A stretch of 64,000 nt of DNA from assembly GCF_013415305.1 (NCBI RefSeq), contig NZ_JACBXU010000008.1, positions 1-64,000 on the forward strand, given 5' to 3'. Positions within the stretch are counted from its first letter, which is position 1; each line of letters opens with the position of its first letter. The position numbers and the translations under genes are program-made. The notes under the pieces are model-generated. The model ran no database searches and was not told the origin of the DNA. It worked only from the letters and a program-made list of their open reading frames with translations. This DNA comes from Pantoea sp. WMus005 (lineage in GTDB: Bacteria > Pseudomonadota > Gammaproteobacteria > Enterobacterales > Enterobacteriaceae). Positions 1-8,772 of the stretch are shown here, piece after piece.

Positions 1-77
1 GAACTCAGAAGTGAAACGCCGTAGCGCCGATGGTAGTGTGGGGTCTCCCCATGCGAGAGTAGGGAACTGCCAGGCAT
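1..77 (+). rRNA. rrf: 5S ribosomal RNA, 3' part (gene begins before the window)
   Basis: The first 77 bases match the last 77 of the 120-nt enterobacterial 5S rRNA, from GAACTCAGAAG to the closing CTGCCAGGCAT. Only the 5' 43 nt are outside the window. A strong terminator follows, so this is the distal end of an rRNA operon. The next genes are mobBA, as after rrnA in E. coli, so this is probably the rrnA-equivalent operon. No distal tRNA lies between the 5S gene and the terminator. Confidence 0.97.
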
Positions 78-90
78 TATATAAGTGAAG

Positions 91-120
91 AAGCCCCGCA
101 CGGAAGTGCGGGGCTTTTTT
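91..120 (+). terminator. rRNA operon terminator
   Basis: A perfect 10-bp stem (AGCCCCGCAC / GTGCGGGGCT) with a GGAA tetraloop is followed by TTTTT. It sits 14 nt after the 5S end and would stop rRNA operon transcription before it meets the oppositely oriented mobB. Confidence 0.93.
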
Positions 121-159
121 ACGTCTGCAGATCGTGAAAAAAAATTCTAATTACCTGAT

Positions 160-666
160 TCAGAACTTTTTCAGCCAGCCAGCAATGAAATCTGCAACGC
201 TATCCGGACGATTTATATCCAGTACCGGCACGCTCAACGCTAATTTCTGGTCGCTGGCGACGGCGATCACCTGCTCATCCAGCAACTCATCGATCCCTCC
301 CTTGATCCCGGCACGCCATAGAACAATTTTAGGCACCGGTTCCTCTTTAAAGCCCTCGACCAGCACTATCTCCAGCGTAGAGTGATCCATGCGGCTGAGC
401 AGATAAGGCAAATCAATCGACGTTTTTTCCGGCGTTTCACACATCAATGCCCATCGCTCTGAACTGGCTACCATCACCTGACTGGCCCCGGCTTTTCTTA
501 GCAGATAGCTGTCTTTACCTGGCGTATCCACATCCATCTGATGATGCGTGTGCTTAATCAGTCCGGCGCGAATACCCCGACTACTAAGAATTGGTATAAC
601 CTGCTGCAACAACGTCGTTTTGCCGGTTCCACTCCAGCCAGCAATCGCGAGTAAGGGGACTGACAT
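160..666 (-). CDS. mobB: Molybdopterin-guanine dinucleotide biosynthesis adapter protein MobB
   Basis: GTP-binding accessory protein of molybdenum cofactor maturation; it assists MobA in converting Mo-molybdopterin to the guanine dinucleotide form. A P-loop (GWSGTGKTTLL) is near the N-terminus, followed by the family's GLIKHTHH and PGKDSY motifs and a LVEGFK motif. The start was placed at the ATG at 666 (MSVPLLAIAGW), matching E. coli MobB, rather than at an upstream start that would overlap mobA. That leaves 1 bp after the mobA stop, so the two are translated as a tight pair. Length 168 aa, close to the family norm. Confidence 0.93.
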   Translation of the reverse strand: MSVPLLAIAGWSGTGKTTLLQQVIPILSSRGIRAGLIKHTHHQMDVDTPGKDSYLLRKAGASQVMVASSERWALMCETPEKTSIDLPYLLSRMDHSTLEIVLVEGFKEEPVPKIVLWRAGIKGGIDELLDEQVIAVASDQKLALSVPVLDINRPDSVADFIAGWLKKF

Positions 667-667
667 A

Positions 668-1234
668 TTAACCTCTCTCATTCAGATCATCAGGCGTATT
701 GATATTGCGGAAGGCGGCTTCATCATCATCGAGCTGAACAGCATGACCGCCGTGATCGCGCAGGAAGTGCATCAGACGTCGTTCACCAGCCTCAAGGTAT
801 TCATAAAGAGGTGCAGCCAAATCACGGTGAATCAGAGCAAGCGTCGGGTGATCACGCAACTGTGAGCGAACCCAGACGGCCGGTGCTTCTCCGCGTTGTT
901 CGACCAGTTGTTCAACGAAGTTAAGAGGAATGGCAGGCGTATCACAGGAGCAAAAAACAGCCCATTCGCCGTCGATGGCGAGCAACGCACTGTAGATACC
1001 AGCCAGCGGACCCGGATAATTATCAAAAACATCCTGAACAACCCGATACCCGCTTAACTGATAACGATCAATATTGCGATTGGCGTTAATCATGACAATG
1101 TCGACTTGTGGCCTGAGCCGTTCAAGGACATGCTGATAAAGCGGCCTGCCCTCCAGTTGCACTAATCCTTTGTCCTGACCACCCATACGGCGGCCCAGAC
1201 CACCGGCCAGAATGATGCCGGTTAATATTGTCAT
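668..1234 (-). CDS. mobA: Molybdenum cofactor guanylyltransferase MobA
   Basis: Transfers GMP from GTP to molybdopterin to form the MGD cofactor of DMSO-reductase-family enzymes. The N-terminal nucleotide-binding signature LAGGLGRRMGGQDKGLV is present, followed by NANRN and the FDNYPGPLAGIYSAL region. At 188 aa it is slightly shorter than E. coli MobA (194). It is first in a two-gene operon with mobB and divergent from yihD, so a promoter must lie in 1235-1281. Confidence 0.95.
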   Translation of the reverse strand: MTILTGIILAGGLGRRMGGQDKGLVQLEGRPLYQHVLERLRPQVDIVMINANRNIDRYQLSGYRVVQDVFDNYPGPLAGIYSALLAIDGEWAVFCSCDTPAIPLNFVEQLVEQRGEAPAVWVRSQLRDHPTLALIHRDLAAPLYEYLEAGERRLMHFLRDHGGHAVQLDDDEAAFRNINTPDDLNERG

Positions 1235-1281
1235 GACTATACCCTCGCTGATGACACACTGTGAATACGGGAGAAACCTGA

Positions 1282-1557
1282 ATGAAATGCCATCGTTTAA
1301 ACGAATTGATCGAGTTGCTACAACCCGCCTGGCAAAAAGAGCCTGACCTGAATCTGGTCACATTTTTACAGAAACTGGCTCAGGAATCTGGATTCCGTGG
1401 CCCGTTAAGTGAATTAACTGACGATGTATTAATTTACCATCTCAAAATGCGTGACTCAGCCAGCGATGATGAGATCCCTGGGCTGAAAAAAGACTATGAA
1501 GTTGATTTCAAAACAGCCCTGCTCCGCGCAAGGGGGGTCATTAAACAGGACAAGTAG
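1282..1557 (+). CDS. yihD: YihD family protein (DUF1040)
   Basis: A 91-aa cytosolic protein matching E. coli YihD almost residue for residue ([17 protein letters not shown], the [14 protein letters not shown] block and the RARGVIK end). The biochemical function is unknown. It lies between mobA (divergent) and srkA (same strand, 45 bp downstream), the same place as in E. coli. Confidence 0.94.
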   Translation: MKCHRLNELIELLQPAWQKEPDLNLVTFLQKLAQESGFRGPLSELTDDVLIYHLKMRDSASDDEIPGLKKDYEVDFKTALLRARGVIKQDK

Positions 1558-1602
1558 TGTTATCCTTGGCTGCTATTTGCAAGGGCAACCACAGGTAACA
1601 TG

Positions 1603-2589
1603 ATGAGCGACGCTGCTTTTAACTTCCAGACATTGAATCCCGACGTATTGCTTGATGCGCTGTGGGATACAGGAATTCGCGTCGAATCAGGTCTGACAGC
1701 CCTGAACAGCTATGAGAACCGGGTTTATCAATTCAGCGATGATGAAAAACGCCGCTATGTTGCGAAGTTTTATCGCCCGCAGCGCTGGCGTGCTGAACAG
1801 ATTGCTGAAGAGCATCAGTATGCACTCGATCTGCTGGCTGACGAGGTGCCCATCGCGGCGCCACTGCGCTTAAAGGGCGAGACACTGCACAGCCACGCAG
1901 GCTTCTTCTTTGCCGTATTTCCCAGCCTGGGTGGACGGCAATATGAGACAGACAATGAAGATCAGATGGAATGGGTAGGCCGCTTTCTGGGCCGCATTCA
2001 TCAGACCGGGCGTAAAGCGCTGTTTAGCCAGCGGCCGACGATGGGGCTGGATGAGTACCTGCATGAGCCCCGGCAGGTGCTGGAGCAATCGCTATTAGTG
2101 CCTGCATCGCTTAAGGCTGCATTACTACAGGCGATTGATAAGCTGGGTAACGCGCTGCAGCAACAATGGCACACGACGTGGGAGCCGCTACGATTACATG
2201 GCGACTGCCATCCGGGTAATATCCTGTGGCGTGATGGACCGCTGTTCGTCGATTTGGATGATGCCCGTAATGGCCCGGCGGTACAGGATCTGTGGATGCT
2301 GATCAGCGGCGACAGACAGGAACAGCGTATTCAGTGGGATATTCTGCTGGAGGCTTACAGTGAATTCAGTGATTTTGATATTAATGAATTGTCACTGATT
2401 GAACCTTTACGCGCTATGCGCATGGTTTATTATCTGGCCTGGGTTGTCCGACGCTGGCAGGATCCCGCTTTTCCTCGCGCTTTCCCCTGGATGACAGATG
2501 AAGATTTCTGGCGCAGGCAAATTTCACTCTTTACCGAGCAGGAGAAGCTGTTGCAGGAACCTCCTCTGCAGCTGACACCGCAATATTAA
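1603..2589 (+). CDS. srkA: Stress response kinase A (YihE/RdoA)
   Basis: Aminoglycoside-phosphotransferase-fold Ser/Thr kinase that protects cells from stress-induced death. It is co-transcribed with dsbA under envelope stress in E. coli. The catalytic loop LHGDCHPGNILW and the metal-binding VDLDDARNGP motif are both present and intact. The second of two adjacent ATGs (1603) is preferred: it gives 328 aa, the E. coli length, and better spacing from the AGG at 1593. It is followed by dsbA after 26 bp. Confidence 0.95.
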   Translation: MSDAAFNFQTLNPDVLLDALWDTGIRVESGLTALNSYENRVYQFSDDEKRRYVAKFYRPQRWRAEQIAEEHQYALDLLADEVPIAAPLRLKGETLHSHAGFFFAVFPSLGGRQYETDNEDQMEWVGRFLGRIHQTGRKALFSQRPTMGLDEYLHEPRQVLEQSLLVPASLKAALLQAIDKLGNALQQQWHTTWEPLRLHGDCHPGNILWRDGPLFVDLDDARNGPAVQDLWMLISGDRQEQRIQWDILLEAYSEFSDFDINELSLIEPLRAMRMVYYLAWVVRRWQDPAFPRAFPWMTDEDFWRRQISLFTEQEKLLQEPPLQLTPQY

Positions 2590-2615
2590 TGACGTAGTCA
2601 GGAGAATTTTTCACG

Positions 2616-3245
2616 ATGAAAAAAATTTGGTTTGCACTGATGGGTTTAGTGCTGGCATTCAGCGCGTCTGCTGCCCAGTTCACTGAAGGTAAACAATATG
2701 TAAGTCTGCCGAAACCCGTGGCCGGCGAACCTCAGGTGATGGAGTTCTTCTCCTTCTTCTGCCCGCACTGCTATCAGTTTGAACGCATTTATCACGTCAA
2801 TGACGCGGTGAAAAAGAATCTGCCTGCTGACACTAAACTGGTGAAATACCACGTCGATTTCCTCGGTGGTGACCTGGGACCGGTTGTGACTCAGGCCTGG
2901 GCTGTGGCGATGGCGCTGGGCGTTGAAGATAAGGTGACAGTACCGATCTTTGATGGCATTCAGAAAACACAGACCATCACCGATCCTGCCAGTCTGAAGG
3001 AGACCTTTGTCAAAGCGGCCGGTATCTCCGCTGCTGACTACGATGCTGCATGGAACAGCTTCGCTGTAAAAGCGCTGGTTGCACAACAGCAGAAAGCTGC
3101 TGCGGATGTTGATCTGCGCGGTGTGCCAGCGATGTTCGTGAATGGTAAATATATGGTGAACAACGGCGGCCTCGATACCAGCTCTATGGATAATTTCGTC
3201 GCAGACTATGCCAACGTGGTTAAATTCCTCGTAAGCCAGAAGTAA
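2616..3245 (+). CDS. dsbA: Thiol:disulfide interchange protein DsbA
   Basis: Periplasmic oxidant that introduces disulfide bonds into secreted proteins and is re-oxidised by DsbB. A signal peptide covers about residues 1-19 ([19 protein letters not shown]). The thioredoxin-fold active site CPHC lies in [12 protein letters not shown], and the cis-proline loop is [12 protein letters not shown]. Length 209 aa, as usual. It is preceded by an AGGAGA Shine-Dalgarno and followed by a strong terminator, so it closes the srkA-dsbA operon. Confidence 0.97.
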   Translation: MKKIWFALMGLVLAFSASAAQFTEGKQYVSLPKPVAGEPQVMEFFSFFCPHCYQFERIYHVNDAVKKNLPADTKLVKYHVDFLGGDLGPVVTQAWAVAMALGVEDKVTVPIFDGIQKTQTITDPASLKETFVKAAGISAADYDAAWNSFAVKALVAQQQKAAADVDLRGVPAMFVNGKYMVNNGGLDTSSMDNFVADYANVVKFLVSQK

Positions 3246-3265
3246 TCAGCCTTACCATCCCATTT

Positions 3266-3291
3266 AACGCCAGCTCTGCTGGCGTTTTTTT
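3266..3291 (+). terminator. dsbA terminator
   Basis: Stem ACGCCAGC / GCTGGCGT with a 3-nt loop, followed directly by a run of seven T. It lies 20 nt after the dsbA stop. Confidence 0.92.
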
Positions 3292-3622
3292 ATGCCATTG
3301 AACAGAGACGCAAATTTTGTCCATCTCCAGTGCATAAATTTAATATCCACACAAGGGATCACGTAATTAAAATTGCCGATCGGGTCACGGAAATTAAATA
3401 AACAAATGAAAAATATAGACTTTATCCGGGGTTAAAATCTTTAAGATCCTGAAATACAGCGCGTTATAATTTTTACGCACAAAGTTATCCACAGAATGAT
3501 CGTTGCGATCTTACCTCCAGAACCGTCAAAAACGCTACATATCCTGCGCCTTAGTTCACCATTTCCGCCAGCTTGTGGCATCCTTATAGACCAACCCATA
3601 GCAACGAAGACTACACAGACTT
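3292..3622 (+). promoter_or_regulatory. dsbA-polA intergenic region with DnaA-box-like sites
   Basis: No gene is visible here, although E. coli has yihF and yihG in this interval. A perfect DnaA box TTATCCACA is at 3485-3493, and a one-mismatch copy ATATCCACA is at 3343-3351. The stretch between them is AT-rich. The polA promoter must lie here but could not be placed confidently. DnaA-dependent stimulation of polA is known in E. coli, so the perfect box is probably functional. Confidence 0.6.
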
Positions 3623-6409
3623 ATGGCGCAAATAGCAGAAAATCCCCTCATTCTGGTTGATGGCTCATCCTATCTTTATCGCGCGTATCACGCGTTTCCG
3701 CCGCTGACCAATAGTGCAGGTGAACCCACTGGCGCCATGTACGGCGTGCTTAACATGCTGAAAAGCCTGCTGGCGCAATACAATCCGAGTCACGTTGCTG
3801 TGGTGTTCGATGCGAAGGGCAAAACCTTCAGGGATGAGTTGTTCGAGCATTACAAATCTCACCGTCCGCCGATGCCAGACGATCTGCGGGCGCAGATCGA
3901 GCCGCTGCATGAGATGGTACGGGCGATGGGGCTGCCGTTGCTGGCTGTGAGCGGCGTTGAAGCCGATGATGTCATCGGTACGCTGGCGCTGGAAGCGGAG
4001 AAAAAAGGCCTCTCAGTACTAATCAGCACCGGCGACAAAGATATGGCTCAGTTGGTCACCCCAGCCATCACGCTGATTAACACTATGAGCAATACCATTC
4101 TGGGCCCGGAAGAGGTTGAGCAGAAATATGGTGTGCCGCCCGCCTTGATCATCGATTTTCTGGCCATGATGGGCGACAGCTCAGATAACATCCCAGGCGT
4201 GCCGGGTGTGGGTGAGAAAACCGCACAGGCTCTGCTACAGGGTCTGGGCAGCATGCAGACGATCTATGACAATCTGGACAAAGTGGCCGATCTCGGATTT
4301 CGTGGTGCTAAAACCATGGCGACCAAACTTGAGCAGAATCGTGATGTGGCGTTTCTCTCCTATCAGCTGGCGACCATCAAGACGGACGTTGAGCTGGCGC
4401 TGCCCTGTGAAGAGCTCACGGTCACTGAACCCAACGTTGAGGCACTGCAGACCCTGTTCAGTCGTTATGAGTTCAAACGCTGGCTGAGTGACCTGCAGGA
4501 CGGTAAATGGCTGCAGGGCAAAAAGAGTCATACTCAGGCGCAAACGGCGCTGTCCGATGAACCCGTTGCTGTAGTTGAAACCAGCAGCGTGTTACCGACC
4601 GAGGGTTATGTCACGATCCTGGATCAGGAACACTTTGATAGCTGGCTGGAGAAGCTGAAAAAAAGCGAAGTGTTTGCCTTTGATCTGGAGACCGACGCGC
4701 TGGATACCCTGAGCGCTAACATCGTCGGTATCAGTTTCGCGGTGGCGCCCGGTGAAGCCGCCTACCTGCCGGTTGCTCATGACTATCTTGATGCGCCTGA
4801 TCAACTGGATCGTGCAGCCGTTCTGGCACAGCTCAAGCCCTTGCTGGAAGATGAAAACGCCTGGAAAGTGGGCCAGAACCTGAAATACGATCGTGGCGTC
4901 CTGAAGAACTACGACATTGAACTGGCCGGTATCAAATTCGACACCATGCTTGAGTCCTATATTCTCAACAGCGTGGTGGGTAAGCATGACATGGATAGTC
5001 TGGCCGCTCGCTGGCTTAACCATAAAACGGTCACCTTCCAGGAGATCGCCGGTAAAGGCAAAAATCAGCTGACGTTCAATCAAATCGCGTTAGAGCAGGC
5101 ATCGCATTATGCTGCCGAAGATGCTGATGTGACCCTGCAATTGCATCTGAAGATGTGGCCAGAGCTGGAGAAAGAAGCAGGCCCGAAAAAAGTCTTCGAG
5201 CAGATTGAGATGCCGTTACTGACGGTGATTTCCCGGATAGAGCGCAATGGCGTGCTAATCGATCAATCCATCCTGGCGCAACACTCTAAAGAGCTGACTG
5301 CCCGACTGGCGGAGCTGGAGTCAAAGGCGCATGAGCTGGCAGGCGAACCCTTTAATCTCTCATCCACCAAACAGCTTCAGGTGATCCTGTTTGAAAAGCA
5401 GGGGATTAAACCCACGAAGAAAACACCCGGCGGTGCGCCTTCAACCAGCGAAGAAGTGTTAGCTGAGCTGGCACTCGACTATCCGCTGCCTAAGGTGATT
5501 CTTGAGCATCGTGGCTTATCCAAACTCAAGTCGACCTATACGGATAAACTACCGCTGATGATTAATTCGATAAGCGGGCGCGTGCATACCTCATATCATC
5601 AGGCTGTTACCGCCACCGGACGTTTATCTTCTGCCGATCCGAATCTGCAAAACATCCCGGTGCGTAATGACGAAGGACGCCGAATTCGTCAGGCATTTGT
5701 GGCGGCCAAAGGCCATCGCATTGTGGCAGCAGACTATTCACAAATTGAGTTGCGTATCATGGCGCATCTCTCCCAGGACAAAGGATTGCTGGACGCGTTT
5801 GCCCAGGGCGAAGATATTCACCGCGCCACGGCATCCGAAGTGTTTGGTGTGGCGCTGGATAAGGTCAGCGGCGAACAGCGTCGCAGCGCCAAGGCGATCA
5901 ATTTTGGTCTGATTTATGGCATGAGCGCATTTGGTCTGTCGCGTCAGCTAAATATCGGTGCGGGCGAAGCGAAGAAGTATATGGACCTCTACTTTGAACG
6001 CTATCCGGGCGTACTGCGCTATATGGAGAACACCCGCCAGCTGGCCGCAGGTAAGGGCTATGTCGAAACGCTGGAAGGCCGTCGTCTATGGCTGCCAGAT
6101 ATTAAATCCAGCAACGCGATTCGTCGGAAAGCCGCAGAACGCGCCGCGATCAATGCGCCAATGCAGGGAACGGCAGCAGATATTATCAAGCGCGCGATGA
6201 TTGCTGTGGATGAGTGGCTGGAACAGCAAAAAGATAAAGACGTCCGAATGATCATGCAGGTTCACGATGAACTGGTATTCGAAGTGAAAACGGAGGCGGT
6301 TGAAGAGGCCAGCCAGAAAATTCGTGCGCTGATGGAAGGCAGCGTTCAGCTTGACGTCCCTTTGCTGGTCGAAGTCGGGGTAGGCAACAACTGGGATGAA
6401 GCCCACTGA
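3623..6409 (+). CDS. polA: DNA polymerase I
   Basis: Repair and Okazaki-fragment-processing polymerase, 928 aa (the E. coli length). Three domains are visible. The N-terminal 5'-3' exonuclease (about 1-300) has [13 protein letters not shown] and [11 protein letters not shown]. The 3'-5' proofreading domain has an intact FDLETDALD motif. The C-terminal polymerase has motif A ([12 protein letters not shown]), the O-helix [14 protein letters not shown] and motif C ([10 protein letters not shown]). The gene stands alone, followed by the Spot 42 RNA gene as in E. coli. Confidence 0.98.
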   Translation: MAQIAENPLILVDGSSYLYRAYHAFPPLTNSAGEPTGAMYGVLNMLKSLLAQYNPSHVAVVFDAKGKTFRDELFEHYKSHRPPMPDDLRAQIEPLHEMVRAMGLPLLAVSGVEADDVIGTLALEAEKKGLSVLISTGDKDMAQLVTPAITLINTMSNTILGPEEVEQKYGVPPALIIDFLAMMGDSSDNIPGVPGVGEKTAQALLQGLGSMQTIYDNLDKVADLGFRGAKTMATKLEQNRDVAFLSYQLATIKTDVELALPCEELTVTEPNVEALQTLFSRYEFKRWLSDLQDGKWLQGKKSHTQAQTALSDEPVAVVETSSVLPTEGYVTILDQEHFDSWLEKLKKSEVFAFDLETDALDTLSANIVGISFAVAPGEAAYLPVAHDYLDAPDQLDRAAVLAQLKPLLEDENAWKVGQNLKYDRGVLKNYDIELAGIKFDTMLESYILNSVVGKHDMDSLAARWLNHKTVTFQEIAGKGKNQLTFNQIALEQASHYAAEDADVTLQLHLKMWPELEKEAGPKKVFEQIEMPLLTVISRIERNGVLIDQSILAQHSKELTARLAELESKAHELAGEPFNLSSTKQLQVILFEKQGIKPTKKTPGGAPSTSEEVLAELALDYPLPKVILEHRGLSKLKSTYTDKLPLMINSISGRVHTSYHQAVTATGRLSSADPNLQNIPVRNDEGRRIRQAFVAAKGHRIVAADYSQIELRIMAHLSQDKGLLDAFAQGEDIHRATASEVFGVALDKVSGEQRRSAKAINFGLIYGMSAFGLSRQLNIGAGEAKKYMDLYFERYPGVLRYMENTRQLAAGKGYVETLEGRRLWLPDIKSSNAIRRKAAERAAINAPMQGTAADIIKRAMIAVDEWLEQQKDKDVRMIMQVHDELVFEVKTEAVEEASQKIRALMEGSVQLDVPLLVEVGVGNNWDEAH

Positions 6410-6640
6410 TTCACGTCCTGAGGTCGGTTCCGCAGGGCGGTATCGGCCAGTGATCAGCTATAAGAAAATCGTTTGATTAACCGGTTTAGCGTGGTGAAAA
6501 CGGGCATTGAGAGAAAGTGCTTTTCTAACTACTTATCGTCTAAACACTTTTTTCGTCATTAAACTACATCGCAACGCTATTTTTGTGATGTGCATGGTAA
6601 AAAAAGCCCTGTTTGATGTAAGTAAGCAACAAAAAAGCCT

Positions 6641-6668
6641 TTGTCACGCACAGAAAATCAGGTAAAGT
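6641..6668 (+). promoter_or_regulatory. spf promoter
   Basis: TTGTCA (6641-6646), a 16-bp spacer and TAAAGT (6663-6668) lie 7 bp before the expected Spot 42 start at 6676. A TGTGA half-site at 6584-6588 could be part of a CRP operator (spf is repressed by cAMP-CRP in E. coli), but its second half is degenerate. Confidence 0.75.
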
Positions 6669-6675
6669 TCGTCGC

Positions 6676-6782
6676 GTAGGGTACAGAGGTAAGATGTTCT
6701 ATCTTTCAGACCTTTTACTTCACGTAATCGGATTTGGCTGAATTTAGCCGCCCCAGTCATTCTGTGACTGGGGCGTTTTTTA
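6676..6782 (+). ncRNA. spf: Spot 42 small regulatory RNA
   Basis: Hfq-dependent sRNA that represses genes for secondary carbon-source use when glucose is abundant. From GTAGGGTACAGAGGTAAGAT the sequence matches E. coli spf across the unstructured target-pairing regions. It ends in the GCCCCAGTCA / TGACTGGGGC terminator hairpin and a T run. It is about 107 nt, against 109 in E. coli; the short stretch before the terminator is shortened. It lies directly after polA, the conserved location. Confidence 0.96.
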
Positions 6783-6826
6783 TTGGGCTTTTTGCATCGC
6801 CAGCTTCAGCAGCACAGGGCTGCCAC

Positions 6827-7462
6827 TTACTCTTCCGCGTCCTGATCCTCAACCGCAGGTTCAAGCGTATTAAACCAGCTGTCCAGCTTCTGACGAACCT
6901 TATCCACACCGATTTTCTTCAGCGATGAAAAGAGTTCTACCTGCACATCACCAACAAAATCGAGTGCGGCTTCACGCACGACATTGAGCTGTGCTTTTCG
7001 GGCACCTGAAGCCAGTTTGTCTGCTTTAGTCAGAAGCAACAGCACCGGAATGCCGCTTTCTACTGACCACTGAATCATCTGCCGGTCGAGATCTTTCAGC
7101 GGGTGACGGATATCCATCAGGATTACCAGGCCTTTCAGCGCCTGACGTTTTTGCAGGTATTCACCTAGCGCGCGCTGCCACTTCAGCTTCATCTCTTCCG
7201 GGACTTCGGCATAACCGTAACCGGGCAGATCGACCAGACGCTTACCCTCTTTAACCTCAAACAGGTTAATCAACTGCGTACGCCCTGGCGTTTTACTGGT
7301 ACGCGCCAGACCCTTCTGATTGGTTAACGTATTCAGCGCACTCGATTTTCCCGCGTTCGAGCGGCCAGCGAAAGCCACTTCAATTCCGGTATCGGCAGGC
7401 AGATGGCGGATGTCCGGCGCGCTCATGACAAAGTGGGTAACGTGATAATTCAATTCAGACAA
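6827..7462 (-). CDS. engB: Ribosome biogenesis GTPase EngB (YihA/YsxC)
   Basis: Essential TRAFAC GTPase needed for assembly of the large ribosomal subunit. G motifs: GRSNAGKS (G1), DLPGYGYA (G3) and LLTKADK (G4). The start is a TTG at 7462 (protein begins [11 protein letters not shown]), supported by alignment to E. coli YihA and a GGAG Shine-Dalgarno 8 nt upstream. Length 211 aa. It faces spf/polA convergently and is divergent from csrC. Confidence 0.95.
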   Translation of the reverse strand: MSELNYHVTHFVMSAPDIRHLPADTGIEVAFAGRSNAGKSSALNTLTNQKGLARTSKTPGRTQLINLFEVKEGKRLVDLPGYGYAEVPEEMKLKWQRALGEYLQKRQALKGLVILMDIRHPLKDLDRQMIQWSVESGIPVLLLLTKADKLASGARKAQLNVVREAALDFVGDVQVELFSSLKKIGVDKVRQKLDSWFNTLEPAVEDQDAEE

Positions 7463-7552
7463 GGTGACACTCCAGAAAACGCATTAATGCAATGCGGGCG
7501 ATTATACGCGTTATGGCGCTAAAGTGCTCAACAGCGTCTCATTAGCCACCTT

Positions 7553-7711
7553 TGTAAGAGATTTGCCATTGAGGCTGCAGGTTATTTCGCTTTTTAACTG
7601 AATTATTAAAAATAAAAATAATTATAATTCAATGCTTTAGAATGAATCGTTCTTTTTTCGAACAAACTATTTGCGGCGCTGACTTGAGGCTTTTACCAGT
7701 TGGTCTACATT
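7553..7711 (+). promoter_or_regulatory. csrC upstream region and promoter
   Basis: A TTGAGG (7684-7689), 16-bp spacer, TACATT (7706-7711) pair fits a sigma-70 promoter starting transcription near 7718. A TGTAAG half-site (7553-7558) about 165 bp upstream resembles one arm of the UvrY recognition palindrome; the second arm is not clear. The stretch between them is AT-rich. Confidence 0.5.
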
Positions 7712-7717
7712 AATGTG

Positions 7718-7950
7718 CAGTGCACGGCAGCACCCATCAGGATGATGTGCTCAGGGATACCAGGAGGGTTTTGAGCGTTGGAATGGACCAGGTCAGGGAT
7801 TGCGGACCAGACAGGGATAAGGAAAAGCTCAGGAGTTGAGCAGGCGCGGGATTGACTGGGATGTTACGAGCCGAAAAGGATTTAAAACATGATTCCTTCC
7901 TGTGAAGGTATGAAATAAGGCGACAGCTTGAGCTGTCGCCTTTTTTCTTT
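7718..7950 (+). ncRNA. csrC: CsrC small RNA (CsrA-sequestering)
   Basis: Sponge RNA that binds many copies of the translational regulator CsrA. About 13 GGA triplets, several as AGGA or AGGGA, lie in roughly 145 nt (7739-7880), the pattern of CsrA-binding hairpin loops. The 3' end is a terminator (AGGCGACAGC / GCTGTCGCCT plus T6) followed by TTTGTCTACTTTCTGCTAG, very like the end of E. coli csrC. The location between engB and yihI is also that of csrC. The body sequence has diverged and the 5' end is inferred from the promoter, so the start may be off by several bases. Confidence 0.88.
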
Positions 7951-8014
7951 GTCTACTTTCTGCTAGATTTCGCCGCAATTCTATACTGAATAAAAAAAGC
8001 CGGGACCGAATACT

Positions 8015-8539
8015 ATGAAGCAACCTGCACGAGCTGCTCACGGCAAACCTGCCGTTAAAGCCAAACGCAAATCGCGTGACGATATCAACCATGAAGCACG
8101 CGATCGTAAACGTGATAAAAAGCATCGCGGACATGCATCTGGTAGCCGTGCTAATCCGACGGCATCCGAAAACAATGGCGGAAGTCAGACGAATAATGTG
8201 AAAGATCCGCGCATCGGGAGTAAAAAACCGGTGGCGCTGATTGCTGACGGGAAAACCACAGCCGTTAAGCCAAAGAAAAGCGTTGAAAAACCAGCCGCTG
8301 AGAAGAAAGTACGCCTGACGCCAGAAGAAGAACTGGCGAAGCTGGAAAATGATGAGCGTCTGGATACGCTGCTGGATCGGCTGGAAAATGGCGAAACGCT
8401 GTCGGCTGAAGATCAGGGTTGGCTGGATGCCTCGCTGGACCGTATCGACGAACTGATGGAGCAGTTGGGCATTGTGATGGATGATGCCGAAGATGAGCAG
8501 GCTGAAGAGGATATGTATCGTCTGCTGAAGGGCAACTAA
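8015..8539 (+). CDS. yihI: Der GTPase-activating protein YihI
   Basis: Stimulates the GTPase Der and so modulates late 50S assembly. The protein has a highly basic, lysine-rich N-terminal half (about 1-100, with [14 protein letters not shown]) and an acidic helical C-terminal half ([24 protein letters not shown] onward, ending [12 protein letters not shown]). This is the family architecture. Length 174 aa. It shares its neighbourhood with engB, another ribosome-assembly GTPase gene. Confidence 0.94.
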   Translation: MKQPARAAHGKPAVKAKRKSRDDINHEARDRKRDKKHRGHASGSRANPTASENNGGSQTNNVKDPRIGSKKPVALIADGKTTAVKPKKSVEKPAAEKKVRLTPEEELAKLENDERLDTLLDRLENGETLSAEDQGWLDASLDRIDELMEQLGIVMDDAEDEQAEEDMYRLLKGN

Positions 8540-8550
8540 GCAAATTTGAT

Positions 8551-8573
8551 CGGCATGCGGTTTCCGCATGCCG
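8551..8573 (+). terminator. Hairpin after yihI
   Basis: A perfect 10-bp stem (CGGCATGCGG / CCGCATGCCG) with a TTT loop lies 12 nt after the yihI stop. It has no proper U tract, so it may be an inefficient terminator or an RNA-stabilising structure that lets some transcription continue into the small ORF and hemN. Confidence 0.55.
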
Positions 8574-8593
8574 CGCTTATCAGGTAAACGACA

Positions 8594-8770
8594 ATGTTTT
8601 GGCCTGGATCAATTTTCGCGCTGCTGGCGACGTGTTATCTGCTGTGGTTATTGTTTAAACTACGACGCCTGTCGCGGCTGAAGCAACGTTTACGTCGGGT
8701 CTCATCCCGCTCACCTTTCATCTCCTCTTCTTCGCGACCTTCTCTCAGACGACGTCACCGGAAGGAGTGA
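8594..8770 (+). CDS. Small membrane-anchored, Arg/Ser-rich protein upstream of hemN
   Basis: A 58-codon ORF beginning ATG TTT TGG CCT. Residues about 4-22 form one hydrophobic segment (IFALLATCYLLWLLF), followed by a strongly basic tail rich in Arg and Ser (LKQRLRRVSSRS onward, ending RRRHRKE). The stop codon lies inside the hemN ribosome-binding region: TGA is at 8768-8770, the hemN AGGAG is at 8763-8767 and its ATG is at 8773. Translation of the two genes is therefore probably coupled. The hydrophobic-then-basic design favours a real inner-membrane peptide. It could also be the shortened relic of a larger single-pass protein. No function is assigned. Confidence 0.55.
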   Translation: MFWPGSIFALLATCYLLWLLFKLRRLSRLKQRLRRVSSRSPFISSSSRPSLRRRHRKE

Positions 8771-8772
8771 GC

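Noticed and set aside
6584-6599. CRP operator upstream of spf
   Set aside because: Only the TGTGA half matches; the second half (TGGTA) departs from TCACA, so it is mentioned but not called as a site.
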